Below are positions 1 through 7,418 of a stretch of 28,160 nucleotides of DNA, piece by piece. Source of the stretch: a virus; IMG/VR virus record IMGVR_UViG_3300023179_000410, positions 1 through 28,160 of that record; one strand, written 5' to 3'. Numbering within the stretch: the stretch's first letter is position 1; each line of letters begins with the position of its first letter. A program made the position numbers and the translations under genes. The notes under the pieces were generated by a model, which was not told where the DNA came from, searched no databases, and was given only the letters and a program-made list of their open reading frames with translations.

Positions 1-1306
1 CTGTTAGATCGTTAACTCCGTTAGCACGTAATTCCCAAGGAAACACACCTTGTCCATATCGTGTACGATCACTATTTAAACACTTGCCACGTTCTTTTGC
101 TAATTCAACACTAGACTCAGTTAGATAAAATGCCTGATGTTCCATGAACGATTTGACTTCGGCCAGTGCATCTTTCTCACCGTATTTAAGACCTCGCTTT
201 GCGAAAAAATATGCAAGATTAGTAACACCTATGCCCAGTGGTCTAATCTCGTCGTTGCTAAGTTTACTTTGAATACTCAAAAAGTCTTGATAATCTAGAA
301 TATTATTAAGACTTCGATGTAGTATCCTTGTTGCTCTACGCATATCTTCTGGATTACGGAAAGCACCCCAATTCATCGACCCCAAGGTACACAAGGCAAT
401 TCTGCCAGTATCGTCATCTAGTCGTTTAAAGGAACGAGTAGCAAGTAAAATCTCTTGGCATAGATTACTTTGATATATAGGATCAATTAGAGTATCAAAT
501 GGTCCTTGGCGCTGTACATTATCAATATATGTTAAGTAGATACGCCCCGTATCAGTACGTTCTTTGAGAATACCGCCTTTAAATACTTCCTCTGCACTCA
601 TTGTTTTCTTGCGGATATCAGTACGTGACTCATATTCTACATACAGCTTTTCAAACAACTCAATGTCTCTATAGAACGCTTCGTACAAGTCAGGAACTTC
701 GTTAGGGTCAAAGAAAGTAATATTACCTTGCTCTTTGAATCTGCGCCAAAAGAATGCTGATAATACTACGTTGTAGTCCATGTGACGGACGCGAGTTTCT
801 TCTGTTCCTTGATTGTTCTTTAATACGATTAGATCATCAAACTGATAATGCCAAATGGGATATGTGATGGTAGCACTAGCATTGCGAATTCCGCCTTGCG
901 AATTGTGAGTTAGTACCATCGGTCCATCGTTACTAGCAGAAGCAAAAAACGTATGAGTGTCTTCTACTGTAATGTCAATGTAGCCCGTATCGTTTTGCTG
1001 GGCAAAGTCGGCGACCAGCAGTCGAGTAAATCCGCCTTCCGTAAGTACTCGATCTTCGCTAGTAAGTTCCCTCGGTTTCTTTTGTAAGAACGAACCGGAT
1101 TCTGACCATACCATTATAGGGTGATTCATTGAACAGTTTAATGTTACTCCGTTTTCAAATTCCAAACGAACTTGATCTTCATGGTTAACAACGGTGTCCC
1201 ATTTATTAGTTACTGCTTTGAACACAATATCACCTTGCTCAGTCTTAGTTTTAATTTTCATACCCACTGATAGGTCTTTTATTTGAATCTTTTTAGTTTT
1301 TACCAT
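1..1306 (-). CDS. nrdA: Split-intein C-half fused to C-terminal half of class Ia ribonucleotide reductase large subunit (runs off window)
   Basis: Read by hand from ATG at 1304-1306 to the window edge, 435 codons with no stop. Residues 1-135 are an intein C part: block B has NCSMNHP (His62), block F is GYIDITVEDTHTF (108-120), and it ends VLTHN (His134, Asn135). Residue 136 is the Ser +1 of SQGGIRNASATITYP, which continues NrdA. The reductase part keeps the radical and active-site residues: N281-x-C283-x-E285 in SNLCQE and C306 in ALCTLGSMNWG, matching E. coli N437, C439, E441 and C462. The C-terminal tyrosines and redox cysteines lie outside the window. The start overlaps the end of the HNH gene by 14 bases in another frame. 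The protein should be joined in trans to the upstream NrdA N-half to give an enzyme reducing ribonucleoside diphosphates. Confidence 0.93.
   Translation of the reverse strand, partial: MVKTKKIQIKDLSVGMKIKTKTEQGDIVFKAVTNKWDTVVNHEDQVRLEFENGVTLNCSMNHPIMVWSESGSFLQKKPRELTSEDRVLTEGGFTRLLVADFAQQNDTGYIDITVEDTHTFFASASNDGPMVLTHNSQGGIRNASATITYPIWHYQFDDLIVLKNNQGTEETRVRHMDYNVVLSAFFWRRFKEQGNITFFDPNEVPDLYEAFYRDIELFEKLYVEYESRTDIRKKTMSAEEVFKGGILKERTDTGRIYLTYIDNVQRQGPFDTLIDPIYQSNLCQEILLATRSFKRLDDDTGRIALCTLGSMNWGAFRNPEDMRRATRILHRSLNNILDYQDFLSIQSKLSNDEIRPLGIGVTNLAYFFAKRGLKYGEKDALAEVKSFMEHQAFYLTESSVELAKERGKCLNSDRTRYGQGVFPWELRANGVNDLT
902..1306 (-). other. C-terminal split-intein segment (IntC, 135 aa)
   Basis: This is the coding segment for residues 1-135 of the downstream nrdA fragment. 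The splice junction is Asn (902-904) followed by Ser (899-901). Block B His, block F Asp/His, the penultimate His, the terminal Asn and the +1 Ser are all present, so the chemistry of trans-splicing looks intact. The boundary is fixed by alignment with E. coli NrdA, where KSC is followed directly by SQGG. Confidence 0.92.
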
Positions 1307-1982
1307 TTTCGTGTTCTTCTTTCAAAACTTTACAATTATTGCCGTGCCACCTGCTATAGGATCCTGCTTCTATTTCTCTATTACAATGCGGACATATTTT
1401 CTTTTTAGTTTTATTTCTAGAATTTAAATCTACTTCACTTATGTTTTTATTTTCTTTACATTTCAAGCCATGGTATTTTTTGTACGGTCCAGCGGACACC
1501 TCTTTATCACAAAATTCGCATTTCTTTTTTAATAACGGTCTACCTGTTAATGATTTACTTATTTTTTCTCTATATTCCGGTGTTCTTGTCTTACCAAAAG
1601 AATGATGCTTATCTCCTACAAACCGTCCCACCATATGTTCCGAATGCAACCTTGCAAAATTTTCTCTTACTATTTGATATTGAGTTGCTGTGGGGGCATA
1701 TCTCTGTTGATGTTGATTTGACATTAACATTTTATTAACTGCACATACCATTTTATACTTAATGTTACCCGTTGTGCATTTAGCTAATAACAAATGACAA
1801 ATAAAATGTTCTTTTGCAGTTAAGGAAACAATATTATTAATATTATCGTCTCCGCCAGCTGATCTAGGAATCACATGATGTTTCTCAATGTAGCCGGTTG
1901 GATTTCTAAATTTCGCCCTATTTACAATGTTGAAATACCATTTTGAATATTTGTTCTCGACAAATATGTTAGTCAGTGTCAT
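1293..1982 (-). CDS. Free-standing HNH homing endonuclease with two zinc-finger-like repeats, inserted between the nrdA halves
   Basis: About 229 residues. The HNH core is KHHVIPR (about 34-40), an Asn in DNINNIVSL (about 45-53) and a His in AKEHFICHLLL (about 56-65), as in phage HNH endonucleases. The C-terminal part has two repeats of the form CxxC-Y-HG-C (CEFC...HGLKC and CPHC...HGNNC), probably zinc-binding DNA-recognition modules. The middle carries an NUMOD-like stretch around GKTRTPEYREKISKSL. The frame opens at 1997, but ATG at 1980-1982 has AAGGGG six bases upstream, so I prefer it; 1985 is also possible. The gene overlaps the nrdA N-half end and the C-half start in different frames. 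Its likely role is to cut intein-less nrdA alleles and spread the intein. Confidence 0.85.
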   Translation of the reverse strand: MTLTNIFVENKYSKWYFNIVNRAKFRNPTGYIEKHHVIPRSAGGDDNINNIVSLTAKEHFICHLLLAKCTTGNIKYKMVCAVNKMLMSNQHQQRYAPTATQYQIVRENFARLHSEHMVGRFVGDKHHSFGKTRTPEYREKISKSLTGRPLLKKKCEFCDKEVSAGPYKKYHGLKCKENKNISEVDLNSRNKTKKKICPHCNREIEAGSYSRWHGNNCKVLKEEHENGKN

Positions 1983-2922
1983 CATGGTCCCCTTCATCTA
2001 GAATCTCTACCCAAGTCTCCGGGGTAACACAACAAGATCGAAGGTCTCCGAAGAATTTTTTCAAAAATGGCAAGAGACCTGTATGCATGATTTCACCCCC
2101 TCGAATAGGACTGCCTAAGGGTCGTAGTCTTCCAATCTCTAACCCAATGCCAGCACGTTTGCTGGCATACTTTGCCATCATTTCACCTGAAGCAAAGATT
2201 GAATCCAAGTTGTCATCACTACGAATGAGTACGCAACTGCTAAATTGCTTAGTAGGAGTACCCAGCCCGGCAAGGACAGGAGTAGCCAACGTAAAAAGAC
2301 CATCACTTGCTGCATTGTAATATTCTTTGATGTATCGCATTCTCGCTGAGTTCGGTTCTTCTCGGTGAAATATAGTAGCGGCCGCGACCATGTATCTAAT
2401 TTGCGGAGTTTCATAAATTTCCTTTGTTGCTCGATTTCTTACTAGGTATTTTTCGATTAGTTGTTCAAGTGCTGCATAGCTATATTGCTCGTCTTTACCG
2501 TGATCGATGATCTGTTCCATTTTATTCCAGTCATCTTCACTGTACCATTCAAGTAGTTCAGGGGTATATAATCCTACACCGACATTTTTCTTTACAATTT
2601 CATATATATGTGGAACAGCATATGTGCCATATACATCTTTTCTAAGCATACTTAATCGTTGTTTACCAGCAACATACTGATAATTAGTATGTCCTACTTC
2701 TGGATTAGATTCAACATCGATCAAATCTACAATAGCTCTAAGTGTGATACCATCGATGTCTCTGGTGGTAATACCATCATAGAAGTGGGGATGAGCTTTA
2801 ATTTCAATCATTGACTGACTGACATCAGCGATTCCTTGACAAACTTTTGCCACTTGGGATTGCCATTTTTCAATGGTCAGTGGTTCTTTTTTGTTATTTC
2901 TTTTTATTACTTGAATTTCCAT
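1969..2922 (-). CDS. nrdA: N-terminal half of class Ia ribonucleotide reductase large subunit fused to a short split-intein N part
   Basis: 317 residues. Residues 1-95 form an ATP-cone-like allosteric region (VIKRNNKKEPLTIEKW, then HFYDGITTRDI), and the start of the catalytic barrel follows. C230 in KQFSSCVLI corresponds to E. coli C225 of the redox-active pair. RAGIGLEIGRLRPLGSPIRGG is the usual family signature. The NrdA part stops at RSC297, and Cys298 is the intein Cys1. The start at 2920-2922 is chosen because AGAGAA lies just upstream and homology begins there; an in-frame TTG-led extension to 2967 would overlap the preceding gene. Alone it is an incomplete enzyme. It must pair with the fragment at 1-1306 by protein splicing. 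Confidence 0.94.
   Translation of the reverse strand: MEIQVIKRNNKKEPLTIEKWQSQVAKVCQGIADVSQSMIEIKAHPHFYDGITTRDIDGITLRAIVDLIDVESNPEVGHTNYQYVAGKQRLSMLRKDVYGTYAVPHIYEIVKKNVGVGLYTPELLEWYSEDDWNKMEQIIDHGKDEQYSYAALEQLIEKYLVRNRATKEIYETPQIRYMVAAATIFHREEPNSARMRYIKEYYNAASDGLFTLATPVLAGLGTPTKQFSSCVLIRSDDNLDSIFASGEMMAKYASKRAGIGLEIGRLRPLGSPIRGGEIMHTGLLPFLKKFFGDLRSCCVTPETWVEILDEGDHDDTD
1972..2031 (-). other. N-terminal split-intein segment (IntN, 20 aa)
   Basis: This encodes the last 20 residues of the upstream nrdA fragment, starting at Cys1 (codon 2029-2031) with block A CVTPETWVEI and ending before the TAA at 1969-1971. The preceding RSC and the SQGG after the C part together restore the uninterrupted NrdA sequence. 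An IntN this short matches the atypical split inteins cut near block A, rather than the usual roughly 100-residue IntN. Confidence 0.9.
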
Positions 2923-2935
2923 TATTGATTCTCTT

Positions 2936-3382
2936 TTATTGTAGCTTGTCCAAACCCAAATCAGCAATTGATATTTTTCTTATCAGTTTTAGGTTCTGAG
3001 GCATTTGTTCTTTATTTACTATTTCATCATGAATGTAATTAAGTACATATTTACCGCCTTGTACTACAACCGCATTGATTTGTTCTTTGGTAGTTACATC
3101 GCTGAAAATTTGAATCTCCAGGTCGGTTTTATGATTACTGAGATATAAAGTATACACTATCCCCAGTGCTTTAGCAAGATCGCAATAGTAGTTTTCGTAA
3201 ATTAGTTCCCAAGGGCCAGGCCATTCTTCAATATGATCGGTGGTTAAATAATGAGCCACATAGGGAGCATAACACCAAAGATGTTGGGTTGTATGTAATG
3301 CCTCAGTGAATGATTGTTTATTGATAGATTGTCTGAAATCTTGCCAATGGCGAAGCCTTTCGTCGGGTTTTAAATTCCACAT
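2936..3382 (-). CDS. Conserved phage protein of unknown function (148 aa)
   Basis: A soluble 148-residue protein, Trp/Tyr-rich in its first half (HWQDFRQSI, HLWCYAPYVAHYL, EEWPGPWELIYENYYCDLAKALGI). I recall similar proteins in T4-like phages from marine sources but know no function. There is no membrane segment or recognisable catalytic motif. ATG at 3380-3382 is preceded by a CTAAG-like ribosome site and, about 20 bases further up, by a CTAAATA late-promoter-like box. Its stop is 13 bases before nrdA, so it may be co-transcribed with that gene. Confidence 0.8.
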   Translation of the reverse strand: MWNLKPDERLRHWQDFRQSINKQSFTEALHTTQHLWCYAPYVAHYLTTDHIEEWPGPWELIYENYYCDLAKALGIVYTLYLSNHKTDLEIQIFSDVTTKEQINAVVVQGGKYVLNYIHDEIVNKEQMPQNLKLIRKISIADLGLDKLQ

Positions 3383-3400
3383 CTTAGATATTAAATGATA

Positions 3401-3407
3401 TATTTAG
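3401..3407 (-). promoter_or_regulatory. T4 late-promoter-like box CTAAATA
   Basis: CTAAATA on the minus strand, 19-25 bases before the ATG at 3382, overlapping the stop codon of the preceding gene. This is one of a set of boxes in front of virion-type genes here. Confidence 0.45.
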
Positions 3408-3922
3408 AAAGTAACTGTTGTAAAACTAAATTTTAAATTGGCATCATAGCCGGTATTAGTTGTATTTGCACTTAGCTGTGCATAGGTATTGGAAATCTGA
3501 GTCACCGTAAAGGTGAATCCAATGTTGCCAGTTTCAGTGTATTCTTCATCATAAGCCAGTTTACTGTTTAATTGGCTTATTCTCAAAGTGCCAGTTCTAA
3601 CATTAGCCGATCGAGTTATTACATAATTCATAATAACTCCGGGATATGAACTGTTCAAGGGCGCAATGGGATAAAGTGAAACATTTGCTGTAGTATTATT
3701 TGATATAGTTTGGCTAACCACTGCACTATTGGCAAATGGTAAGTCTTTTTCAGTTAGCACTCGAGTATTGCCAACTTCGGGTGAACCTTCAGACAAGTCA
3801 CCATTACCAATGTATAATTTCTGAGTATCAAGACTCCAACCTAATTCAGCTGATCCCAGCTGTGGTAAATCTGACTGAAGACCCCTACGATGTTTAATTT
3901 GTGAAATTTGTACTACGGCCAT
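3404..3922 (-). CDS. Virion/tail-fibre-type protein with Mtd-like N-terminal domain
   Basis: 172 residues. The N-terminus (QISQIKHRRGLQSDLPQL, then AELGWSLDTQKLYIGNGD) matches the short module that opens many phage fibre and tropism-determinant proteins (Mtd N-terminal or hyaluronidase-like), in which an RRG segment is followed by ELG...T..LYIGDG. The rest is Thr/Asn/Ser-rich beta-structure with no catalytic motif. The ATG at 3920-3922 has AAGGAA upstream and a CATAAATA box at 3942-3949, which fits late expression. It is likely a small fibre, baseplate or capsid appendage; the exact role is unknown. Confidence 0.75.
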   Translation of the reverse strand: MAVVQISQIKHRRGLQSDLPQLGSAELGWSLDTQKLYIGNGDLSEGSPEVGNTRVLTEKDLPFANSAVVSQTISNNTTANVSLYPIAPLNSSYPGVIMNYVITRSANVRTGTLRISQLNSKLAYDEEYTETGNIGFTFTVTQISNTYAQLSANTTNTGYDANLKFSFTTVTF

Positions 3923-3941
3923 GTTTATTCCTTGTTGTTCT

Positions 3942-3949
3942 TATTTATG
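3942..3949 (-). promoter_or_regulatory. T4 late-promoter-like box CATAAATA
   Basis: CATAAATA on the minus strand, 20-27 bases before the ATG at 3922 and followed by an AAGGAA ribosome site. It overlaps the stop codon of the exonuclease gene upstream. Confidence 0.55.
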
Positions 3950-4658
3950 CATGAAATCTGTAATAAGTCTCGACTCTTGTCCACCAACAATCCGCCCAAT
4001 AATCAAATTTATCAGATGATAAAATAAACTCTTGATAAACAGGAACATCAGTGCCAGTAGCAGAGTCTTGAGGTTTCACACACATCAAAACTACCCCTTT
4101 ACGTATATTGCTACCATATACTTTGTTATGAGCTAGGGCATAGGCGGCCAGTTGCAAAAAATAATCCTGTATCCACTCTTCCTTTTTAGGTTTGTTAGTC
4201 TGTTTGTAGTCCCAAATACTTTCATCATTTAGATGCAATCCGCAGGCATCGGTTGTGCCAGCATACAGACCAGGGTAATACAATGGTACTTCTACCCCCC
4301 AAACTTCATTGACATTGACCAATCCTTGTTTAATAATGGAATAGGCCATGGCGTGGCTTTGTTTGCTGTAGGGATTAGAACCAGGATCTTTTAATTCCCC
4401 GGTTAATACAAAATCTTCAAGAAATTTATGCATTCGAGTACCTCTGGCCGCGGATTCGGTACTGATTTCTTGAGCCTTTTGAACCCCTACACGATTTCGC
4501 CAATTAGTCAAGGCAATTTTTTTATCTGCAGGTGCAGTTTTATCTAAAATGGTTGTGACCGAAGCTAATTTCTCACCGTCAGGGGTTAAGTAAACTCGTT
4601 TTCCTTCTTGTGTTTGCCTGGAAAGTGGTGTGTAAGTATATTTGTTGGCTATAAGCAT
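3945..4658 (-). CDS. PD-(D/E)XK nuclease (Cas4/RecB-like exonuclease)
   Basis: 237 residues from ATG 4656-4658. All core motifs of RecB/Cas4-type PD-(D/E)XK nucleases appear in order: RGTRMH (His77), WGVEVPL (Glu123), AGTTD (Asp137), WDYK (Asp150, Lys152) and QLAAY (Gln169, Tyr173). There is no iron-sulphur cysteine cluster, unlike Cas4. Such exonucleases are common in T4-like phages and are assumed to act in DNA recombination or host-DNA breakdown. The frame extends to a TTG at 4685 that overlaps the previous stop. Neither start has a clear Shine-Dalgarno sequence, so the start is uncertain by nine residues. The motif identity is strong; the cellular role is inferred. Confidence 0.88.
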   Translation of the reverse strand: MLIANKYTYTPLSRQTQEGKRVYLTPDGEKLASVTTILDKTAPADKKIALTNWRNRVGVQKAQEISTESAARGTRMHKFLEDFVLTGELKDPGSNPYSKQSHAMAYSIIKQGLVNVNEVWGVEVPLYYPGLYAGTTDACGLHLNDESIWDYKQTNKPKKEEWIQDYFLQLAAYALAHNKVYGSNIRKGVVLMCVKPQDSATGTDVPVYQEFILSSDKFDYWADCWWTRVETYYRFHA

Positions 4659-4681
4659 AGTTACAAGTATACAGTATTTTA

Positions 4682-5056
4682 TCAACTCTGTCTACGTTTC
4701 ATCGCTGATTTAGCCATTTTAGATACGGTTTGTTCTGGATTAGCCACTGAGTTTTCTTGGTTGTCGGGATTCTTTACAGTCTTTTTAGTACTGGTACTGA
4801 CTGTAACAAATTCTGGAGTTATGTTTGACAGTATATTTTTAATTGCAGAATCCGTTTCATTAGCTGCAATTAGGTCTTCATAGCTAAAGCTAGTTAGACC
4901 TGTATTTTTTATATATCTAATTACTAGATCAGTTCGAACCTTGGGTTTCAAATCACCCTCACGAATTTTAACTTGTAGGAGCCGCAGTGCTGTAAGCACA
5001 TTTGTGCTTACATGATCTTTCTTTTCTGCCTCAATAATAAATTCGGAAGATCGCAT
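4682..5056 (-). CDS. Unknown phage protein, possible prohead/virion component (124 aa)
   Basis: 124 residues, starting MRSSEFIIEAEKKDH. I associate this kind of N-terminus with phage head or virion proteins, but that is only an impression. It is charged and helical, with a basic C-terminal tail (SKMAKSAMKRRQS). It starts at ATG 5054-5056, overlapping the stop of the 5056-5700 gene in a TAATG arrangement, so the two are translationally coupled and probably work together. No domain is recognised. Confidence 0.72.
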   Translation of the reverse strand: MRSSEFIIEAEKKDHVSTNVLTALRLLQVKIREGDLKPKVRTDLVIRYIKNTGLTSFSYEDLIAANETDSAIKNILSNITPEFVTVSTSTKKTVKNPDNQENSVANPEQTVSKMAKSAMKRRQS

Positions 5057-5700
5057 TATCTACGTGCTCGTCCCAAGGGCTCTGTTCCACCGGCAGCAGC
5101 ATCAGTGGCTGAAAAATCATCCTCTTGATCGAAATCGTCGAAGTCCGGTACTTTTGGCATGTTACTATCAGGTGTAGATACTTGCTCCCCAGCTAGTGCT
5201 CTTGCACCAGAATCAAGAGCGTCACGTGCAGTATTTAATCCGTCCATTAACCCTTGCAGTGCACTGGTTACTGAATTTTTAAATGCGTCTGCCTGTGCAG
5301 TACCAACTTGATCTCTAATGGTGTCTAATAGTGGGGGTAATTGCTCATTGAGCATTTTACTGGCATCAGTAATCATATCCTGAACAGAATCAACCATGTC
5401 TTTGGCCGCTAGCACTGCTTCAGCAGTTTCCAACTCGCCTTCCATGAGCGTTTCTTGTTGGCTTAACCAGGCATTAAGACCCTCTTGCACCATAAGCATT
5501 TCCATGTATTTTGGATTGCGTTCAGAAGTGTGTACTCCGTAGCTTTTGCGTATTTTATTTAAATTTTCAGTGATGGCTAAATTTAATCTCTGAGCTTTAC
5601 TGTAACTTAGATTTTTATAATCAATAGTAAAACCAAAGCGACTTTCCATAACTTTGTTTAATTTTTTTGTAGTTTTAGGTGCTAACTCTTTTAAATTCAT
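5056..5700 (-). CDS. Helical phage protein, possible prohead core/scaffold-type (214 aa)
   Basis: 214 residues from ATG 5698-5700; a TTG in frame at 5715 adds five residues but has no advantage. It is almost wholly alpha-helical. The N-terminal block is basic (NLKELAPKTTKKLNKVMESR), the centre is a long Ala/Asp/Gln-rich helix (about 85-175), and the C-terminal segment is very acidic (DFDDFDQEDDF). No enzyme motif is visible. This composition and the late-promoter-like CTAAATA box upstream suggest a virion or scaffold-type protein, but I cannot assign it to a named T4 gene. Confidence 0.75.
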   Translation of the reverse strand: MNLKELAPKTTKKLNKVMESRFGFTIDYKNLSYSKAQRLNLAITENLNKIRKSYGVHTSERNPKYMEMLMVQEGLNAWLSQQETLMEGELETAEAVLAAKDMVDSVQDMITDASKMLNEQLPPLLDTIRDQVGTAQADAFKNSVTSALQGLMDGLNTARDALDSGARALAGEQVSTPDSNMPKVPDFDDFDQEDDFSATDAAAGGTEPLGRARR

Positions 5701-5727
5701 AATATGTGGTCCCAAAATTGTATAATG

Positions 5728-5734
5728 TATTTAG
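5728..5734 (-). promoter_or_regulatory. T4 late-promoter-like box CTAAATA
   Basis: CTAAATAC on the minus strand, about 28 bases before the ATG at 5700. A GGGACC ribosome-site-like sequence lies between. Confidence 0.5.
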
Positions 5735-5742
5735 CTGCGATG

Positions 5743-6273
5743 TTATTTTTCTAATATACTGGTCCAGAGTTTGGCATATTTGGCAGAATGTAATTTAATA
5801 TCTAGCTCTGATTTAGCCAGCAAATATCTAGCTTTGGCGTCAGTATGTCGTGTGCGCCAAAGTTGAATTTTAAAATGGTCAGCATTGACTTTTGATTTGC
5901 TTAACTTCTTAGAATAAAAATGTAATTCATCATTGAGTTTGGCGGTCTTTTGATCTAACTCCAAGATTGCGTCTGCGGATTTAAAATAATTGCATTTAGT
6001 GAAAACTGAATAATAGATAGCTGCATGTTTGCTGTAAAATGCGTGAACTAACTTATCATCTACAGTTACGGGCCAGCAATGTTCGCCATGTTTGGAAATC
6101 TGATAACCCCCAACTAACCATGAATTGTCTGATGTTTGAAGACAAATAGGAAATTTCGACTTTTGTATTATAGACTCTATTTCCTTATTTGCCCAAGAGT
6201 CTAAATGCTTAAATGCTAGATCTATTAAAACTTTACCCAGCGCGTTTTTTGTAATTGATTTTTCCGTTTTCAT
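5743..6273 (-). CDS. Unknown phage protein with predicted coiled coil (176 aa)
   Basis: 176 residues. The first half mixes alpha and beta structure (KFPICLQTSDNSWLVGGYQI, then HCWPVTVDDKLVHAF). The second half, roughly residues 100-170, is a charged helical stretch (ELDQKTAKLNDELHFYSKKL) that looks like a coiled coil. The ATG at 6271-6273 lies 41 bases inside the upstream gene and lacks a clear Shine-Dalgarno sequence, implying translational coupling. No catalytic motif or membrane segment was found. Function unknown. Confidence 0.72.
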   Translation of the reverse strand: MKTEKSITKNALGKVLIDLAFKHLDSWANKEIESIIQKSKFPICLQTSDNSWLVGGYQISKHGEHCWPVTVDDKLVHAFYSKHAAIYYSVFTKCNYFKSADAILELDQKTAKLNDELHFYSKKLSKSKVNADHFKIQLWRTRHTDAKARYLLAKSELDIKLHSAKYAKLWTSILEK

Positions 6274-6445
6274 TTTGACGAATTAAAATATTCTTATTGA
6301 CTAATTGATTTGCCAATAATTGCTGTCTGTCAGTCATCTTGTTTTTAGGTAGGACAGGAGTTTCCTCATCGAATTGAAGAAGTAAATCCTGCTCCTCATT
6401 GGAAATTGGAACACTGATCTTGCTGGTTAGTTCAATAATTTTCAC
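6233..6445 (-). CDS. Small unknown protein, GTG start (70 aa)
   Basis: 70 residues from a GTG at 6443-6445 (KIIELTSKISVPISNEEQDLLLQFDEE). The ribosome site is poor, but the frame is intact and fills the space between neighbours. An ATAAATAC late-promoter-like box lies at 6466-6472. The middle (MTDRQQLLANQLVNKNILIRQ) resembles a small winged-helix or helical module, but this is weak. It overlaps the next gene by 41 bases. Confidence 0.6.
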   Translation of the reverse strand: MKIIELTSKISVPISNEEQDLLLQFDEETPVLPKNKMTDRQQLLANQLVNKNILIRQNENGKINYKKRAG

Positions 6446-6457
6446 GATATATTTTTG

Positions 6458-6877
6458 TTATACTGTATTTATGTCAATTTCTGATGTGAAATATATGTTT
6501 TTAAGTGTGCTATAACTATGAAATATTGGTAATAAAAATCTCGCAGTTTCATCCAATCCAAGAATCACAGGGACTTGTTCAAAATCCTCATCAAGTTGAT
6601 CCAAAGTGTAAACATCATTTCTCTCACTCATAAAACGAAATGCCCATAAATTATGACTACCTAAATAAAAGTCACCAAATATTGATGTTTTTTTACTTAG
6701 AGTAAAATCAGTTATCAATGCGGGCTCTTCCAGTATTATTGCCTGAGTTCTTAATCCCAATACCTGTAATACAGTTTCCCAGTTACGGTTTTGATCACGC
6801 TCTTTGCTTTCGCCACGAGTTACCCCAGTAGGAGTTATATCTATTAAGGTTATACCTATCCAACATTGAGACATCAT
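6458..6877 (-). CDS. Conserved phage protein of unknown function (WIGITLIDITPTGVTR family, 139 aa)
   Basis: 139 residues. The start WIGITLIDITPTGVTR and the block QNRNWETVLQVLGLRTQ look like a family I recall from T4-like aquatic phages, of unknown function. The rest is mixed alpha/beta with FGDFYLGSHNLWAFRF. Two adjacent ATGs (6875-6877 and 6872-6874) could start it, and there is no Shine-Dalgarno sequence. A perfect TATAAATA box ends one base before the first ATG, which is odd (see findings). The gene follows a strong terminator and so begins a new transcription unit. Confidence 0.75.
   Translation of the reverse strand: MMSQCWIGITLIDITPTGVTRGESKERDQNRNWETVLQVLGLRTQAIILEEPALITDFTLSKKTSIFGDFYLGSHNLWAFRFMSERNDVYTLDQLDEDFEQVPVILGLDETARFLLPIFHSYSTLKNIYFTSEIDINTV
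6466..6472 (-). promoter_or_regulatory. T4 late-promoter-like box ATAAATA
   Basis: CATAAATACAG on the minus strand, about 21 bases before the GTG at 6445 and inside the end of the upstream gene. Confidence 0.4.
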
Positions 6878-6878
6878 G

Positions 6879-6886
6879 TATTTATA
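6879..6886 (-). promoter_or_regulatory. Perfect T4 late-promoter box TATAAATA
   Basis: An exact match to the T4 late -10 consensus. It is placed just after the terminator at 6893-6918 and one base before the ATG at 6877, so transcription would begin at or inside the annotated start codon. Confidence 0.55.
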
Positions 6887-6892
6887 GTCAAG

Positions 6893-6918
6893 AAAAAGGC
6901 AACAGAATGTTGCCTTTT
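6893..6918 (-). terminator. Rho-independent terminator after the 6948-7370 gene
   Basis: On the minus strand a 7-bp perfect stem (GGCAACA / TGTTGCC, 6898-6914) with a 3-base loop is followed by a run of five T. A run of A on the other side makes it potentially bidirectional. A second short palindrome (TAGTAAAACTTTTACTA) lies just upstream, at about 6921-6937. Confidence 0.88.
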
Positions 6919-6947
6919 AATAGTAAAAGTTTTACTATTACTGATTA

Positions 6948-7370
6948 TTAAGCACCAGCTGTGGTAACAAACTTCAGTCCAGGCTGTGCAACCTTGACGC
7001 CAGTTAAGTTAACAGTGCTAACTGTACCCAAAGCTACAATGTTAGCTTGCAAGTCAGTAGCGTTCCAAGAGCTTTCTTCAACGATAACGCTGATTAGACC
7101 ATTGGTAATACCACCAATACCAGCAGAGTCAACTTGATAAGCCAGCAATGTACTGTTGATACCAACAACACGAAGAATAGCTTCAACTGCTTGGCCAGTA
7201 CCCACTGCCGATGTGAATGCAACATTAGAGTTAATACTGAATGCCTGAACAGGCTTACCAATACCAGTGCTTATTACTGCACCCACTGATTCAGAGGCTT
7301 GCGAAACACCAACGTTACCTGTATTGACTACGTTTTGTGCATTACCATTTGTACGTGTAAAAATTGCCAT
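6948..7370 (-). CDS. Probable abundant virion structural protein (140 aa)
   Basis: 140 residues, beta-rich and Val/Ala/Gly/Thr-rich (FSINSNVAFTSAVGTGQAVEAILRVVGIN), with no signal peptide, no catalytic motif and few charges. It stands alone: a CATAAATA late box at 7412-7418, a strong AAAGGA ribosome site before ATG 7368-7370, and a strong terminator right after the stop. Such an isolated, well-signalled unit is typical of a highly expressed capsid, decoration or tail component. I do not recognise the family, so the structural role is inferred from context and composition. Confidence 0.8.
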   Translation of the reverse strand: MAIFTRTNGNAQNVVNTGNVGVSQASESVGAVISTGIGKPVQAFSINSNVAFTSAVGTGQAVEAILRVVGINSTLLAYQVDSAGIGGITNGLISVIVEESSWNATDLQANIVALGTVSTVNLTGVKVAQPGLKFVTTAGA

Positions 7371-7411
7371 TTTGTTTTTCCTTTGTTATACTGCGATTTA
7401 ACGCATGTAAA

Positions 7412-7418
7412 TATTTAT
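7412..7418 (-). promoter_or_regulatory. T4 late-promoter-like box CATAAATA
   Basis: GCATAAATATT on the minus strand, about 42 bases before the ATG at 7370. The AAAGGA ribosome site lies between. Confidence 0.6.

Noticed and set aside
902-2031. A single ordinary intein with an embedded HNH domain, disrupted by two frameshifts
   Set aside because: The HNH frame has its own plausible starts and a ribosome site, IntC has its own ATG, and all splicing residues are intact. Two independent frameshifts each landing beside a usable start or stop is less likely than a fractured gene.
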